Below are positions 35,529 through 47,588 of a stretch of 64,000 bases of DNA, piece by piece. The first letter of the stretch is position 1. Every line of letters begins with the position of its first letter. Source of the DNA: Melastoma dodecandrum (lineage: Eukaryota > Streptophyta > Magnoliopsida > Myrtales > Melastomataceae); assembly GCA_029817715.1 (NCBI GenBank), contig JARUPY010000341.1, positions 1 to 64,000 of the forward strand, in the 5' to 3' direction. The translations under genes were made by a program, and so were the position numbers. The notes beneath the pieces are model-generated. The model was not told the DNA's origin, did no database searches, and saw nothing but the letters and a program-made list of their open reading frames with translations.

Positions 35529-36872
35529 ATGAGGATCGACTCAACTGGGTTTGCTCTGCCCTTTTTGTGCGTACTCGTATCCGTGATCTCGCTGTGTCAC
35601 GCTCAGTCTTGCTCCAACTACGTGTTCCCTGACAACCAGGCGCTTGGCTCCTGCACCGACCTGCTGTACCTCAACTCTTACCTCCACTGGACCTATAATG
35701 CGTCCTCTGGCCTGGCAAAGATCGCGTTCCGGAACTCGTCGACTGATTCGTCAAGATGGGTCAACTGGGGTATCAACCCGACAGGTACCGGGATGCCTGG
35801 GGTGCAGGCCTTGGTTGCGTACTGGCGGTCTGATGGATCCATGAAGGCGCACACGTCCCCCGTCGGTGGATATCAGACGATGCTCCAGGAAGGAGACCTG
35901 AGCTTCAGTGTTTCGGATCTGTCCGCTACGTTCAGTAACAACGAGATGATCATATTCGCGACGGTCACACCCCCCAGCGGCAATATAAATCAGGTCTGGC
36001 AGGAACGTCCTCTTATTGAGGGAAGTCCGAGTGCCCATGTCACCACAGGACCCAATGGCCAATCTAAAGGGCCATTGAACCTGGCTACAGGAGCCAAGTC
36101 TGATGGTGGGAACTTCAAACTGAGGCGAAGAAACGTAAGTCAGGCTATCATTTTAATTATTCGCGATTATACTCTGAGGAAATCTGTCTGAGAACAATTC
36201 TTGTTCAGATTCATGGTATACTGAATGCGGTGAGCTGGGGGATCTTGATGCCTCTCGGCATAACGATTGCGAGATACATGAGGGTGTTCAAATCCGCAGA
36301 TCCTGCCTGGTTCTACCTCCACATCGGTTGCCAGTTCTCTGGCTATGTGGTTGGCATTGCCAGCTTCTGGTCTTAAACAAGGCAGCGAGTCAACCGACCA
36401 TACATACAGTGCCCACAGGAGTATCGGCATCCCTCTTCTGCCTCGCCACTCTTCAGGTACGCCCTTAACTTACCTTCTTCCGAAAACATCCCAAACTTTA
36501 TTCACCGCACGAACCTTTCCAACCATTGAAAACAACGCTCAGGTGTTCGCTTTGCTCCTGAGGCTGAAGAAGGATCACAAGTACAGGTTCTACTGGAACG
36601 TCTACCACCACTCTGTGGGACACACGGTGATCGTGCTGGCAATCATTAACATATTCAAAGGGTTCGATATCCTCAACCCCGAAAAGAAGTGGAAGCATGC
36701 CTACGTGGGAGCGATCATCGTGTTGGCCTGCAATGCGATTGTGTGGGAAATCTACACATGGTATATCGTTTTGAAGAGGAAGAAGGCGGAGAGAACTGAG
36801 AAGACACACCACGGCATCAATGGAAGAAATGGCTACAATGGATATGGCACCGGAACACCTCATGATGTTTAG
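35529..36872 (+). pseudogene. AIR12-like DOMON/cytochrome b561 gene with two frameshifts
   Basis: Three exons: 35529-36134, 36209-36456 and 36543-36872. Exon 1 encodes a signal peptide (PFLCVLVSVISLCHAQSC), a DOMON domain and a Ser/Pro-rich linker. Exons 2-3 encode the cytochrome b561 core, a transmembrane ascorbate-linked electron carrier. Haem-ligand-type histidines are visible in [32 protein letters not shown] and VYHHSVGH. Exon 2 carries two lesions: about 5 bases missing near 36365, giving TAA at 36374-36376, and about 2 bases missing near 36432 that bring the frame into phase with exon 3. Everything else, including splice sites and exon 3 to TAG 36870-36872, looks intact. If the sequence is right the product stops inside the b561 domain, leaving a secreted DOMON protein with one or two helices. 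Confidence 0.82.
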
Positions 36873-37002
36873 AGTTTTGGATTCCTTGTTGGGTTTTAGG
36901 AATCTGTACTCGTTTTATTCTTTCACAGCTTTTCCTGATACCTTCTGCTATTGTCTGAACATCGTTCACAGATCTTGGGGAGTACCCTTGTTTATTACAT
37001 GC

Positions 37003-37047
37003 TGATGGCCGGAAATACTACCACTATTGACGTAAACAGAGCTGAGC
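37003..37047 (-). repeat. Left LTR of element B, outer piece
   Basis: First 45 bp of the 507-bp LTR, starting TGATGGCCGG. It is cut off at TGAGC where the inner element inserted and resumes at 47113. Confidence 0.93.
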
Positions 37048-39288
37048 TGTAACGACCCTGAGTTTCGTTAAATAAAAGATACACGTGTAAAAGTTTTAAG
37101 GTAATAAATAAGTTTGACTGATCAAGTAGGACCGGTCAAAATCCTACGTGGACGCGGGAGTATTATATTTTCGTTGTCTTTGACATTATTAGCAAATATT
37201 ATTGTTATGTTATATTCGATTTCGTGTGATTATGTCACGCGGGAAAGGGGACGCCCTAACCTAAACGGAATCGAATACGAGTGACGATAATATTTGTATT
37301 AACGTCGAGGATTTGATCGGGTAACTTGAATATCGGGTAAACTGTGAACTAACAAAAAGTCAGATGGAATAGCTTAATAAAATAAACGTTTTCCTTCCCG
37401 ACAGTGGAGATAACGTGTCAGTGAAGGGGGGGAGGATTTCATTGCCTCCGGGGATAAGGAATTCAATCCTTTCGGAGGAGAAGAAGGAGAGAAAAGAAGA
37501 CGCGTCGGGGCAGAGAGGAAACCCACGCTCTAGACAGTGAAAGGCAACTCGGTCTTCCCTTCGCCCGTACCCACCAGTCACGCGGGGCTCCGAAAACGCA
37601 GTCGCCATCACCGTGCGACGGACCGTCCCGTGGAAGAGAGTGGCCGCAGGTGGAGTCGGGAAAAACCCCCATCACCGAAGGGCCGTTCTTCCGTCGGAGC
37701 TTCCTCTTCAACGCAGGAAACATGGGTCCAGGGAGGTGATCGTCGCGGAGGGAAGTGTGACTTGAGCATCGGAGGAAGGACACAGAAACTAGGGTACGTC
37801 TCATCCCCTCCCCTTCTTGTTCTCTGTATGTTCTGATGCGTCGTGTGGGTTAGGCGTCGTTGGGGAGGCGGGTAGGATGGGGCAGTCCGGTTAGGTTGGT
37901 GGTCGCGTGAGTCACGTTCGTCTGTCTCGACTGATTTCTTGACTCGCTTGGCTGGAACGAGGAGGGAAGGATGGGTTCTGGTTGGGAACTTCGGAGTCCT
38001 GTCATCTTGCGGATAGAGCGAGGCCAGCGCCGTCCCGGGGTTCGCTGGTTGTTCGTCCGTTGGGTCGAACCCCTCCGGTGGCGGTGGAGCTGGTGGCTCT
38101 GTGGAAGTTGCCTCAGGACAAGTTTCGGCCCTTAATGGGTTACAAACACATTGAATTCCCTTGTCCTCTGTTGGCATCGATGGTTTGGGATACGTTGTGA
38201 TTAAAAATCTGAAAGTCGGAGCTGTCTTTTACCCTCCTCCTCTGCCGCGAGATTAGATTGGGAACTTTGGAAAATTGGGCATCGACGGGGACCTCTAATG
38301 GGAGCGTAGCTGAAACTTAGAAGTCGAGCATCCCGTCCACCCTGTGCGTATGAGCTGTCCAACCGGTATAGTGTTTCTGTTAATCTGGTGTTGGAAAATC
38401 ACGTGGCCTGTAGGGAACTTGAATTGGAAAATCCATTTGGGCATCGAGTTATTGAGCAGGAGGTCCAATGTCCCTCTTTCGTGGATTATATTATTTGTTT
38501 GAGTGTTGGCTGAGATAACTTACCCCAGCCGTATTACGGAATACCACAGAGGCTATTGAGAATGTTTGAGGTCCTACAGGAGGATTGCTTCTGTACCCCG
38601 AGAAATCGAATGAGTATTGCCCGGGGTCTTACAGGAGAGTTGCTCCTGTGCCTCGAGCCAGCGAGAGAGATTGTGATGGGGTATTGTGGTACCCGACTGC
38701 GAGTCGGAGGAGGGCCGGTGAGGTGACTCTACGCGCGGTGTCATCGGCTCCGGGTTCCCGGGCGCTCCCGGAGGAGTGGATGGGGACGCACTGCGGTGGT
38801 CCTGGCATCCTAAGAAGTGTTGATGAGGATGATGGATTGAGGGAGTCGTTGTGTTTACCTTATGCGTATTTCGCTCCCTTTACTTATACGCCTTGTATTA
38901 TGTGAAGCTGCCGTAACAAATGCTATTACGTTTACTCTGTCTTGCGACCTTTATTGTTCTTGATCTATGTTTATGAGAACAGAGGCATATATTGTCAGAT
39001 GGCTGCCGTGTGTTGCATAACTGTTTTATAAAATTTCGCACGTAGGTTGAGTTATAAGTCTCACGTCTTCGCTTGTGCATGGGTGGGGCGTACCAACGAT
39101 TTATCGCTGACCCCGTTAGGGGAATACTATTTTAGTGTGCAGGTTGCTTAGGAAAGAGGACATGTATAACCGCGGGATTCGAGGATGAGTCCAGGAGGTG
39201 CGCGGTAAAAATTCAAATTTAAACTTTCGTAGGCTTCCGTTGGCGGTAAATTAGTTTTAAATTATGACAAAAAATGCAGGTCGTTACA
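37048..39288 (+). repeat. 5' LTR of element C
   Basis: 2241 bp, GC-rich for much of its length. It contains open frames on both strands that are shared by the partner LTR, but the differences between the copies are mostly amino-acid-changing, so I do not call genes in it. Confidence 0.95.
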
Positions 39289-39290
39289 GT

Positions 39291-39302
39291 TGGTATCAGA
39301 GC
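39291..39302 (+). other. Primer-binding site of element C
   Basis: TGGTATCAGAGC, two bases after the 5' LTR, is a perfect complement of the initiator tRNA-Met 3' end. Confidence 0.9.
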
Positions 39303-39634
39303 GCAGTTAGTTGGAGTAATAAGGTGGATTAGTATGCACTTTAGGTCTAAATGAAAACGAATAGTAAACCCACCAGTGAATGAGAATACTAGACAGAGTC
39401 TGGAAAAGTGAAGTAAATGATAGACACAAGCGCACTCACCTTTGTCAGGGAATCTTTCTGAGTGCGAATAGACTTGACAGGGTACAGTAGGCGTGCCCGT
39501 GAGTTGAAAAGACTACATGAATGGCTAGGTGACAAACGAAAACTTACTATAAATACGACTGAGGATGCAGTCAGTGCAAAATCACATCCTAGCCAGAAAA
39601 ATTACAAGTAGTACCCCTAGTGAACACAGTTAGT

Positions 39635-40093
39635 ATGGCAAATCGCGGCGAAGGTCGACACCCAGGACGCATGCCTGAGCTATCCAAAGGCAAAGCAGGC
39701 CCCAGTGGTGATCCGGAGGGTGAAACTCCAGAGATTCCAGTAGCCGGAGACGCTCCGAACTGGACCCCAGACAATGAGTTCCAGCCGCCGTTTGTCACTG
39801 TACCGGAGTGCTTGCATCTTCTGACAGGATTCTTGACCGGCGTATACCATGGTTCACACCTACAAGAGCTTACTCTCTCACAGTTGAGGCGTCTGATAGC
39901 AGACCTTGCGGCGATTGAGGATGAGGACGTTCCCATCTACCGTCTTGAGAAATGCCAACAATTTCGGGACCTGATGAATAGTATCCCCGGACTGGACCGA
40001 CGTGTGGAGGACTTCCATCTAGGACTCTTTGAAGCTGCCCGTAGGGAGCTTGAGGCTGCAGTAGCTGACTACGCACGTGGTCCCCAGGATTGA
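39635..40093 (+). CDS. Extra leader ORF of element C, unknown function
   Basis: A 152-residue open frame between the primer site and gag, from MANRGEGRHPG to YARGPQD. It does not resemble gag or pol. The first ~50 residues are Gly/Pro-rich and polar. The rest looks like amphipathic helices (ECLHLLTGFLTG, LSQLRRLIADLAAIEDED, GLFEAARRELEAAVADY). It has no metal-binding or membrane motif. Extra frames in the leader of plant gypsy elements are known in some lineages but are poorly characterised, and a chance frame cannot be excluded from one copy. About 280 bases separate it from gag, whose ATG follows a splice-acceptor-like sequence. Confidence 0.45.
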   Translation: MANRGEGRHPGRMPELSKGKAGPSGDPEGETPEIPVAGDAPNWTPDNEFQPPFVTVPECLHLLTGFLTGVYHGSHLQELTLSQLRRLIADLAAIEDEDVPIYRLEKCQQFRDLMNSIPGLDRRVEDFHLGLFEAARRELEAAVADYARGPQD

Positions 40094-40372
40094 ACTTAGA
40101 CTTGTGTGTGAGCTGAGTGTATTTGTCGTGTGTAAGTCAGAATCTTGTCATGGTACTGTAACCATGTGACCGACAATTGGCAGGCGAGTAGTAACCCTGC
40201 ATGTATGAGTGTCAGTTTTTAATAAATCGTGAATTATTTGACCTTGAATCTTGGTAGTTTAAAGGCTGTGGATTCAGCAGTTTGAACCACACAAATCTCG
40301 AATACTAAATCTTTCATTCGAACTTCTCGTAGTTCCCAAATTTTCTTCTCAATCCTCTCTGTGAAATTGCAG

Positions 40373-43300
40373 ATGGCCGACGACGTTGCAAGCAACGCTG
40401 CTGGGAGTTCTAGTGCACCAGGAGCGGCACCAACTAACCGCCGCCGGCTGAAGATCATTAGGGAGGTTGGAAAAATGAACCCACCTAGGTTTGAGGGTAA
40501 CGAGGGGCCCGAAAAGGCACAGTCTTTCCTCCAGAGCTGGGACAAGATTTTCAAATATTTGGAGTATACTGATGCTGAGAAATTGGCGGTGGTCGAGTAT
40601 TATTTGCAAGAGGGTGCTGATTTGTGGTGGGCCTCTTCCATGGTGGCCGTTCGTGCACACTACCAGGGAACAGTGTGGGAACAGTTCCGCCAAGCCTTCC
40701 TGGATAAGTATTTCCCGGCCACTATGAGACTTGATAAGATCAGAGAGTTCGAGTTACTCGAGCAAGGGGACATGACGGTTGACGAACATGAGCGCAAATT
40801 CACTGAGCTTGCTAGGTACGCTCCAGGCCAGGTAGCTACGCCGGAACAGAGGGCTCATAGGTATCTGATGGGCCTGCATCCAAGGATCCGTTCCAGACTA
40901 GTGCCACTTTCGTCACAGACCTTCGAGGAGCTCTACCATCGAGCTCAGGCCATAGAGAGAGCGCTGAAGGATAAAGACGCGCTGAAAGCACGTAAGGGGA
41001 AAGAGGAGGCTGGACCATCAAGGAAATCTGCAGGACTCTTTAGGGGAGTGAGCCGTTTCTTTGGGGGAAGCAGGACAGCAGGTTCTAGTGGAATCTCCAA
41101 ACCAAGTGGATATGGTCGTGGGGCTCGACCATCTCATTCACCCACCTGCTCTCAGTGCGGAAGATCTCATGGAGGCATGGCGTGTCCGGTAGCTAGGACC
41201 CGCTGTTTCCAGTGTGGCGAGTTTGGCCACGTACAGTTCCATTGCCCTCAGCGGACGGGGAGTGGAGCAGGAGGAGCTGGCCCATCTTTTGCCAGGTCCA
41301 ACAGCATGTCTGGGAGGGGTAGCTCTAGGGGTTCGATCAATCAGCCAGCAGGATCGGGCCGCCTGAGTTCTGTAGGCCAAGGTCGTGGCCGAGCAGGTCC
41401 CTCCAACAACGCCATGTCAGGTATGATCCTTGTAAATGGATGGGATGCCATTGCTCTATTCGATACAGGTGCTACCCATTCGTTTATTTCTCAAAGTTTC
41501 GTGGATGAAAGGGGGTTCAGGATTGATGTGGGAGGCAGTCCCCTGAGGGTATGGATGCCTAATGGGGAGAGCATGCCGATGCAATCAGTATGCAGGAATT
41601 GCGAGATAACGGTAAACTTTTTCCAGTCATGGATTGATTTGGTTGTCTTTCAGATCAGGGACTTTGACGTCATACTGGGGATGGACTGGCTGATGACGTG
41701 CCACGCCATGGTGGATTGCGTCAGAAGAGAGATTTTATTCAAAGTTCCAGGACAGCCAGTCTGTGCATACTCCGGACAGGAGTACCAGCGTGACGGGATT
41801 CCCTTGATAGCGGCGATGGAGGCCCGGCGGATCTTGCGTGATGGTGGCGAAGCTTTTTTGGCGGTGGTGTTGAACTTGAAGGAGGAACTTCCGAGCTTGC
41901 AGGACATCCCCGTAGTACAGGATTACGAGGATGTATTTCCGGAGGAACTTCCTGGGTTACCACCGTCTAGAGAAGTGGATTTCGTGATTGATGTTGTTCC
42001 AGGTACGGAACCTATTTCCCGAGCCCCGTATCGTATGGGCTTTGCTGAGTTAAGAGAGTTGAAGGTGCAACTTCAGGAGTTATTAGATAAGGGGTTTATA
42101 CGCCCCAGTGTGTCTCCGTGGGGTGCACCTGTGTTGTTTGTGAAAAAGAAAGACGGTACGATGAGGATGTGTATTGACTATCGTTTGTTGAATAAAGCCA
42201 CCATCAAAAATCGTTATCCTTTGCCGCGTATTGAGGATCTTTTTTATCAGCTTCAGGGATCCGCGGTTTACTCAAAAATCGACTTGAGATCAGGATATCA
42301 TCAGATCAGGGTGCGAGATTCGGATGTCATGAAAACAGCTTTCCGCACCAGGTATGGACACTACGAATTCTTGGTGATGTCGTTCGGTCTGACCAATGCT
42401 CCAGCAGCATTCATGGAGTTGATGAACCGCATTTTCAGACCCTACCTGGATCAGTTTGTAGTGGTGTTCATTGACGACATTCTGGTATATTCCAAAAGTA
42501 TGGAGGAACACGCGAATCACCTGAGATTGGTTCTAGAAGTTCTGCGGCAAAATCAGTTGTACGCCAAGCTTAGTAAGTGCGAATTCTGGATGACCAGTGT
42601 GAGCTTTTTGGGGCATGTGGTTTCTGCAGAGGGTATTGCAGTAGACCCAGCGAAAGTTGAAGCCGTCTTAAACTGGCCCCGTCCCACGACAGTAACGAAA
42701 ATGCGAAGCTTCCTCGGGTTGGCTGGGTACTATAGACGGTTTATCGAGGGTTTCTCCAAGATCGCTCGATCGTTGACCCAATTATTGAAGAAGGGCATTG
42801 CGTTTGAATGGACCCATGAGTGCGAGGAGAGCTTCGTAGAACTAAAGAAGCGCCTTACTTCGGCGCCAGTTCTGGTGTTGCCCAGTGGCAGTGGCGGCTT
42901 TGCGGTATACTGCGATGCTTCGTATCATGGATTAGGAGCAGTTTTGATGCAGCATGGGAGAGTTGTAGCTTATGCCTCCAGACAACTAAAAGTACATGAG
43001 CAGAATTATCCCACGCATGACTTAGAGTTAGCAGCAGTCGTATTCGTGCTGAAATTATGGAGACACTACCTGTATGGTGAGACATTCGAGATATTCACCG
43101 ACCATAAGAGCCTGAAGTATCTGTTCTCCCAGGATGAGTTAAACATGAGGCAGAGGCGGTGGATGGAGCTGTTAAAGGATTATGATTGCACAATTTCCTA
43201 CCACCCAGGTAGAGCTAATGTAGTGGCTGATGCCCTGAGTCGTAAAACTGCCTCCTTAGCGAGCATCGAGGTAGAAGAATGGCGATTGCGCGAGCAAGTA

Positions 43301-44810
43301 AACGAGATTGGGGTTAGAATGGGTTTCTGTGGTAATGAGGCTATGCTCGCGACAATGATTATCGGGTCTGAGCTTGTTGATAAGATTCGTCAGGCTCAGA
43401 ATCGGGACCCGTACTTGGTAGAAGCAAGAGCGAGAATACCACGGCAGGTGAACGATGAGTTTATTGTATCAGACGATGGGTTGGTGCGCTTCCAGGGTCG
43501 TATATGCGTACCAACTCAGGACGACCTGCGCACTCAGATTTTGGAGGAGGCGCACCAGAGTGCTTACAGTATCCACCCCGGAGTCACAAAGATGTACCAT
43601 AATCTGAAGAAGCAATACTGGTGGCCAGGTATGAAAAGAGACGTGGCACAGTATGTTAGTCGCTGCTTGACTTGTCAAAGAGTCAAGATTGAGCACAGAC
43701 GACCGGGGGGAGAAATCGCTATGGATTTCGTCATTACCTATACCTAAGTGGAAATGGGATGAAATCGCTATGGATTTCGTCACGAACCTACCAAGGGGCG
43801 CTCATGGATTTGATTCAGTGTGGGTGATTGTTGACAGACTGACCAAGTCTGGACACTTCATCCCTATCCGTTTGACTTACTCAGTAGAGAAACTAGCCAA
43901 GCTGTACGTGAAGGAGGTCATTCGTCTTCACGGAGTACCGAGCGTGATAGTGTCAGACAGAGACGCGAGATTCACTTCACGCTTCTGGAGTACGATACAG
44001 CAAGCAATGGGCACAAGGTTGAGGATGAGTACAGCTTTTCATCCTCAAACAGATGGACAGACAGAACGAGTTATTCAGATCCTTGAGGACATGTTGAGGG
44101 CTTGCGCCCTGGAGATGGAGGGTTCGTGGGTTGGACAGTTACCTCTGGTGGAATTCTCGTACAACAATAGTTATCAACAGAGTATTCAGATGGCACCGTT
44201 TGAGGCTCTGTATGGCCGCCCTTGTAGAACTCCTTTATGTTGGAATGAGGGCGGAGAGTGTGTCGAGCTTGGTCCTGATATGGTACGAGAGACCACTGAG
44301 GCGATTCGACTCATACAGGATCGCCTTCGCGCCGCGCAGAGTAGACAAAAGAGCTATGCAGATAGGCGGCGCAGACCCCTTGAATTCGAGGTGGGAGACT
44401 ATGTTCTTTTAAAAGTCTCTTCTACTAAGATGAATATGAGATTTGGACTGAGAGGGAAGTTGAGCCCACGCTATATTGGACCCTATGAAATTCTAGAGAG
44501 GATCGGAAACGCAGCTTACAGATTAGCCTTACCACCTAGGTTGTCTGATATCCACAACGTGTTTCACATATCCATGCTCAGGAAATACGTTCCGGATCCT
44601 CGACACGTGCTACAGGATGATATGTTAGAAGTGGCTCCGAACCTACAAGTCGCCACTGAGCCCATCAAGATTGTTGACCGAATGGAGAAACAGCTCCGCC
44701 GGAGGATAGTCCCTATGGTACGGGTACGTTGGAGGCACGGTCAGCTTGAGGAGCTGACGTGGGAGACAGAGTCTAAGATGAGAGAAATGTATCCGTATCT
44801 ATTCGAGTAA
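40373..44810 (+). pseudogene. Element C gag-pol polyprotein, frameshifted in integrase
   Basis: A long uninterrupted frame runs from ATG 40373 to a TAA at about 43747 and would continue in a shifted frame to 44810. Gag core: [20 protein letters not shown], then [14 protein letters not shown]. Two zinc knuckles follow ([13 protein letters not shown] and [14 protein letters not shown], 41150-41260). Protease has [12 protein letters not shown] (about 41455). RT has [12 protein letters not shown] and [10 protein letters not shown] (about 42470). RNase H has [16 protein letters not shown] (about 42905). The integrase zinc domain ends [16 protein letters not shown] (43700). The catalytic core (DRLTKSGHFIP, SDRDARFTS, HPQTDGQTE) and a chromodomain-like tail follow in the next frame. 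The break is a 22-bp templated insertion at 43712-43733 that replaced about 12 original bases. I chose ATG 40373 over an upstream GTG. Confidence 0.93.
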
Positions 44811-44851
44811 GATGGCAGTGCATTAAGAAATTTCGAGGACGAAATTTATTT

Positions 44852-44864
44852 AAGGGGGGTAGAT
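44852..44864 (+). other. Polypurine tract of element C
   Basis: AAGGGGGGTAGAT immediately precedes the 3' LTR, in the usual position for plus-strand priming. Confidence 0.85.
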
Positions 44865-47107
44865 TGTAACGACCCTGAGTTTCGTTAAATAAAGGATACA
44901 CGTGTAAAAGTTTTAAGGTAATAAATAAGTTTGACTGATCAAGTAGGACCGGTCAAAATCCTACGTGGACGCGGGAGTATTATATTTTCGTTGTCTTTGA
45001 CATTATTAGCAAATATTATTGTTATGTTATATTCGATTTCGTGTGATTATGTCACGCGGGAAAGGGGACGCCCTAACCTAAACGGAATCGAATACGAGTG
45101 ACGATAATATTTGTATTAACGTCGAGGATTTGATCGGGTAACTTGAATATCGGGTAAACTGTGAACTAACAAAAAGTCTGATGAAATAACTTAATAAAAT
45201 AAACGTGTTCCTTTCCGACAGTGGAGATAACGTGTCAGTGAAGGGGGGGGGGGAGGATTTCATTGCCTCTAGGGATAAGGAATTCAATCCTTTCGGAGGA
45301 GAAGAAGGAGAGAAAAGAAGACGCGTCGGGGCAGAGAGGAACCCACGCTCTAGACAGTGAAAGGCAACCCGGTCCTCCCTTCGCCCGTACACACCAGTCA
45401 CGTGGGGCTCCGAAAACGCAGTCGCCATCACCGTGCGGCGGACCGTCCCGCGGAAGAGAGTGGCCGCAGGTGGAGTCGGGAAAAACCCCCATCACCGAAG
45501 GGCCGTTCTTCCGTCGGGGCTTCCTCTTCAACGCAGGAAACGAGGGTCCAGGGAGGTGATTGTCGCGGAGGGAAGTGTGACTTGAGCATCGGAGGAAGGA
45601 CACGGAAACTAGGGTACGTCTCATCCCCTCCCCTTCTTGTTCTCTGTATGTTCTGATGCGTCGTGTGGGTTAGGCGTCGTTGGGGAGGCGGGTAGGATGG
45701 GGCAGTCCGGTTAGGTTGGTGGTCGCGTGAGTCACGTTCGTCTGTCTCGACTGATTTCTTGACTCGCTTGGTTGGAACGAGGAGGGGAGGATGGGTTCTG
45801 GTTGGGAACTTCGGAGTCCTGTCATCTTGCGGATAGAGCGAGGCCAGCGCCATCCCGGAGTTCGCTGGTTGTTCGTCCGCTGGGTCGAACCCCTCCGGTG
45901 GCGGTGGAGCTGGTGGCTCTGTGGAAGTTGCCTCAGGACAAGTTTCGGCCCTTAATGGGTTACAAACACATTGAATTCCCTTGTCCTCAGTTGGCATCGA
46001 TGGTTTGGGATACGCTGTGATTAAAAATCTGAAAGTCGGAGCTGTCTTTTACCCTCCTCCTCTGCCGCGAGATTAGATTGGGAACTTTGGAAAATTGGGC
46101 ATCGACGGGGACCTCTAATGGGAGCGTAGCTGAAACTTAGAAGTCGAGCATCCCGTCCACCCTGTGCGTATGAGCTGTCCAACCGGTATAGTGTTTCTGC
46201 TAATCTGGTGTTGGAAAATCACGTGGCCTGTAGGGAACTTGAATTGGAAAATCCATTTGGGCATCGAGTTATTGAGCCGGAGGTCCAGTGTCCCTCTTTC
46301 GTGGATTATATTATTTGTTTGAGTGTTGGCTGAGATAACTTACCCCAGCCGTATTACGGAATACCACAGAGGCTATTGAGAATGTTTGAGGTCCTACAGG
46401 AGGATTGCTTCTGTACCCCGAGAAATCGAATGAGTATTGCCCGGGGTCTTACAGGAGAGTTGCTCCTGTGCCTCGAGCCAGCAAGAGAGATTGTGATGGG
46501 GTATTGTGGTACCCGACTGCGAGTCGGAGGAGGGCCGGTGAGGTGACTCCACGCGCGGTGTCATCGGCTCCGGGTTCCCGGGCGCTCCCGGAGGAGTGGA
46601 TGGGGACGCACTGCGGTGGTCCTGGCATTCTAAGAAGTGTTCATGAGGATGATGGATTGAGGGAGTCGTTGCGTTTACTTTATGCGTATTTCGCTCCCTT
46701 TACTTATACGCCTTGTATTATGTGAAGCTGCCGTAACTAATGCTATTACGTTTACTTTGTCTTGCGACCTTTATTGTTCTTGATCTATGTTTATGAGAAG
46801 AGAGGCATATATTGTCAGATGGCTGCCGTGTGTTGCATAGCTGTTTTATAAAACTTGCACGTAGGGTGAGTTATAAGTCTCATGTCTTCGCTTGTGCATG
46901 GGTGGGGCGTACCAGCGATTTATCGCTGACCCCGTTAGGGGAATACTATTTTAGTGTGCAGGTTGCTTAGGAAAGAGGACATGTATAACCGCGGGATTCG
47001 AGGATGAGTCCAGGAGGTGCGCGGTAAAAATTGAAATTTAAACTTTCGTAGGCTTCCGTTGGCGGTAAATTAGTTTTAAATTATGACCAAAAATGCTGGT
47101 CGTTACA
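44865..47107 (+). repeat. 3' LTR of element C
   Basis: 2243 bp, ending CGTTACA. It differs from the 5' LTR by mostly single substitutions (about 45-50 by eye) and a few small indels, such as a longer G-run near 45243. Confidence 0.95.
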
Positions 47108-47112
47108 TGAGC

Positions 47113-47574
47113 CAATTTACTCCCTTAACAACGTCACAAACAACATCCACCAGTATCAACTCTTCCACAGCCAGAGATGATTACAAGACCAAACCGACAA
47201 GAAGGAAAAAAAGAAATTCCAACCCTATCCGCATCCGTCGCTCCTTCCCTTCCCCTTCATCTTCATTGTTCCCTTCTCCATTTCCAGAAATCTTCAACTG
47301 CCTCTCTCATCGGGGTTGTCTGCCCCTTTAACCAATTTCCCCGCAGACAGCTGGGGTGCGCGGCCGTTGCGAGGGAGTGTAATTCCCCCTTTGTCCCTCG
47401 CTTCTTCTTCTTCTGCCCGATTCTTCTTCTTCTTTGGGTTTGGAGTTCCCATGCGGCCCACTTGATAGTTATGACCCGCGACCCAACCCGGCAATACTTG
47501 ACCCGATCCATCGAGTGTAAATGAAACAGTGGCCGGTTCCTTCTTCCAGCTCTCTTCCTCGGCCAACCGCATCA
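47113..47574 (-). repeat. Left LTR of element B, inner piece
   Basis: Remaining 462 bp of element B's 3' LTR, ending CCGCATCA. Joined to 37003-37047 it is colinear with the right LTR at 52797-53303. The element B reading frame extends through it. Confidence 0.93.
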
Positions 47575-47588
47575 ATACCCTCCCCTCA
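47575..47588 (-). other. Polypurine tract of element B
   Basis: Minus-strand purine run (CTGAGGGGAGGGTAT, ending in the LTR junction) directly upstream of the 3' LTR. It also lies within the open frame that encodes the polyprotein tail. Confidence 0.7.

Larger units (their letters stand above)
37048..47107 (+). mobile_element. Tekay/Del-like chromovirus, 10.06 kb (element C)
   Basis: Inner nested element on the plus strand. LTRs of 2241 bp (37048-39288) and 2243 bp (44865-47107) run TGTAACG...CGTTACA. A perfect 5-bp duplication TGAGC flanks it (37043-37047, 47108-47112). A perfect 12-base initiator tRNA-Met primer site and a purine tract are present. Coding order is leader ORF, gag, protease, RT, RNase H, integrase, chromodomain-like tail. 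Very long LTRs plus the C-terminal VRWRHGQLEELTWETE segment point to the Tekay/Del lineage. It has one clear disabling lesion, a frameshift at the start of the integrase core. The two LTRs differ at roughly 2% of positions by eye. Confidence 0.95.

Noticed and set aside
36345..36540. Separate short plus-strand gene beginning [10 protein letters not shown]
   Set aside because: It is the frameshifted continuation of the b561 exon 2 and intron, not an independent gene.
37608..38177. 189-codon minus-strand frame inside the 5' LTR of element C, with an equal-length copy at 45428-45997
   Set aside because: The two copies differ by about ten residues and hardly any silent changes, the pattern expected of non-coding, GC-rich DNA, not of a protein under selection.
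38585..38905. 106-codon plus-strand frame in the LTR, repeated at 46405-46725
   Set aside because: Differences between the copies are amino-acid-changing and no family is recognisable; it is likely a chance frame.
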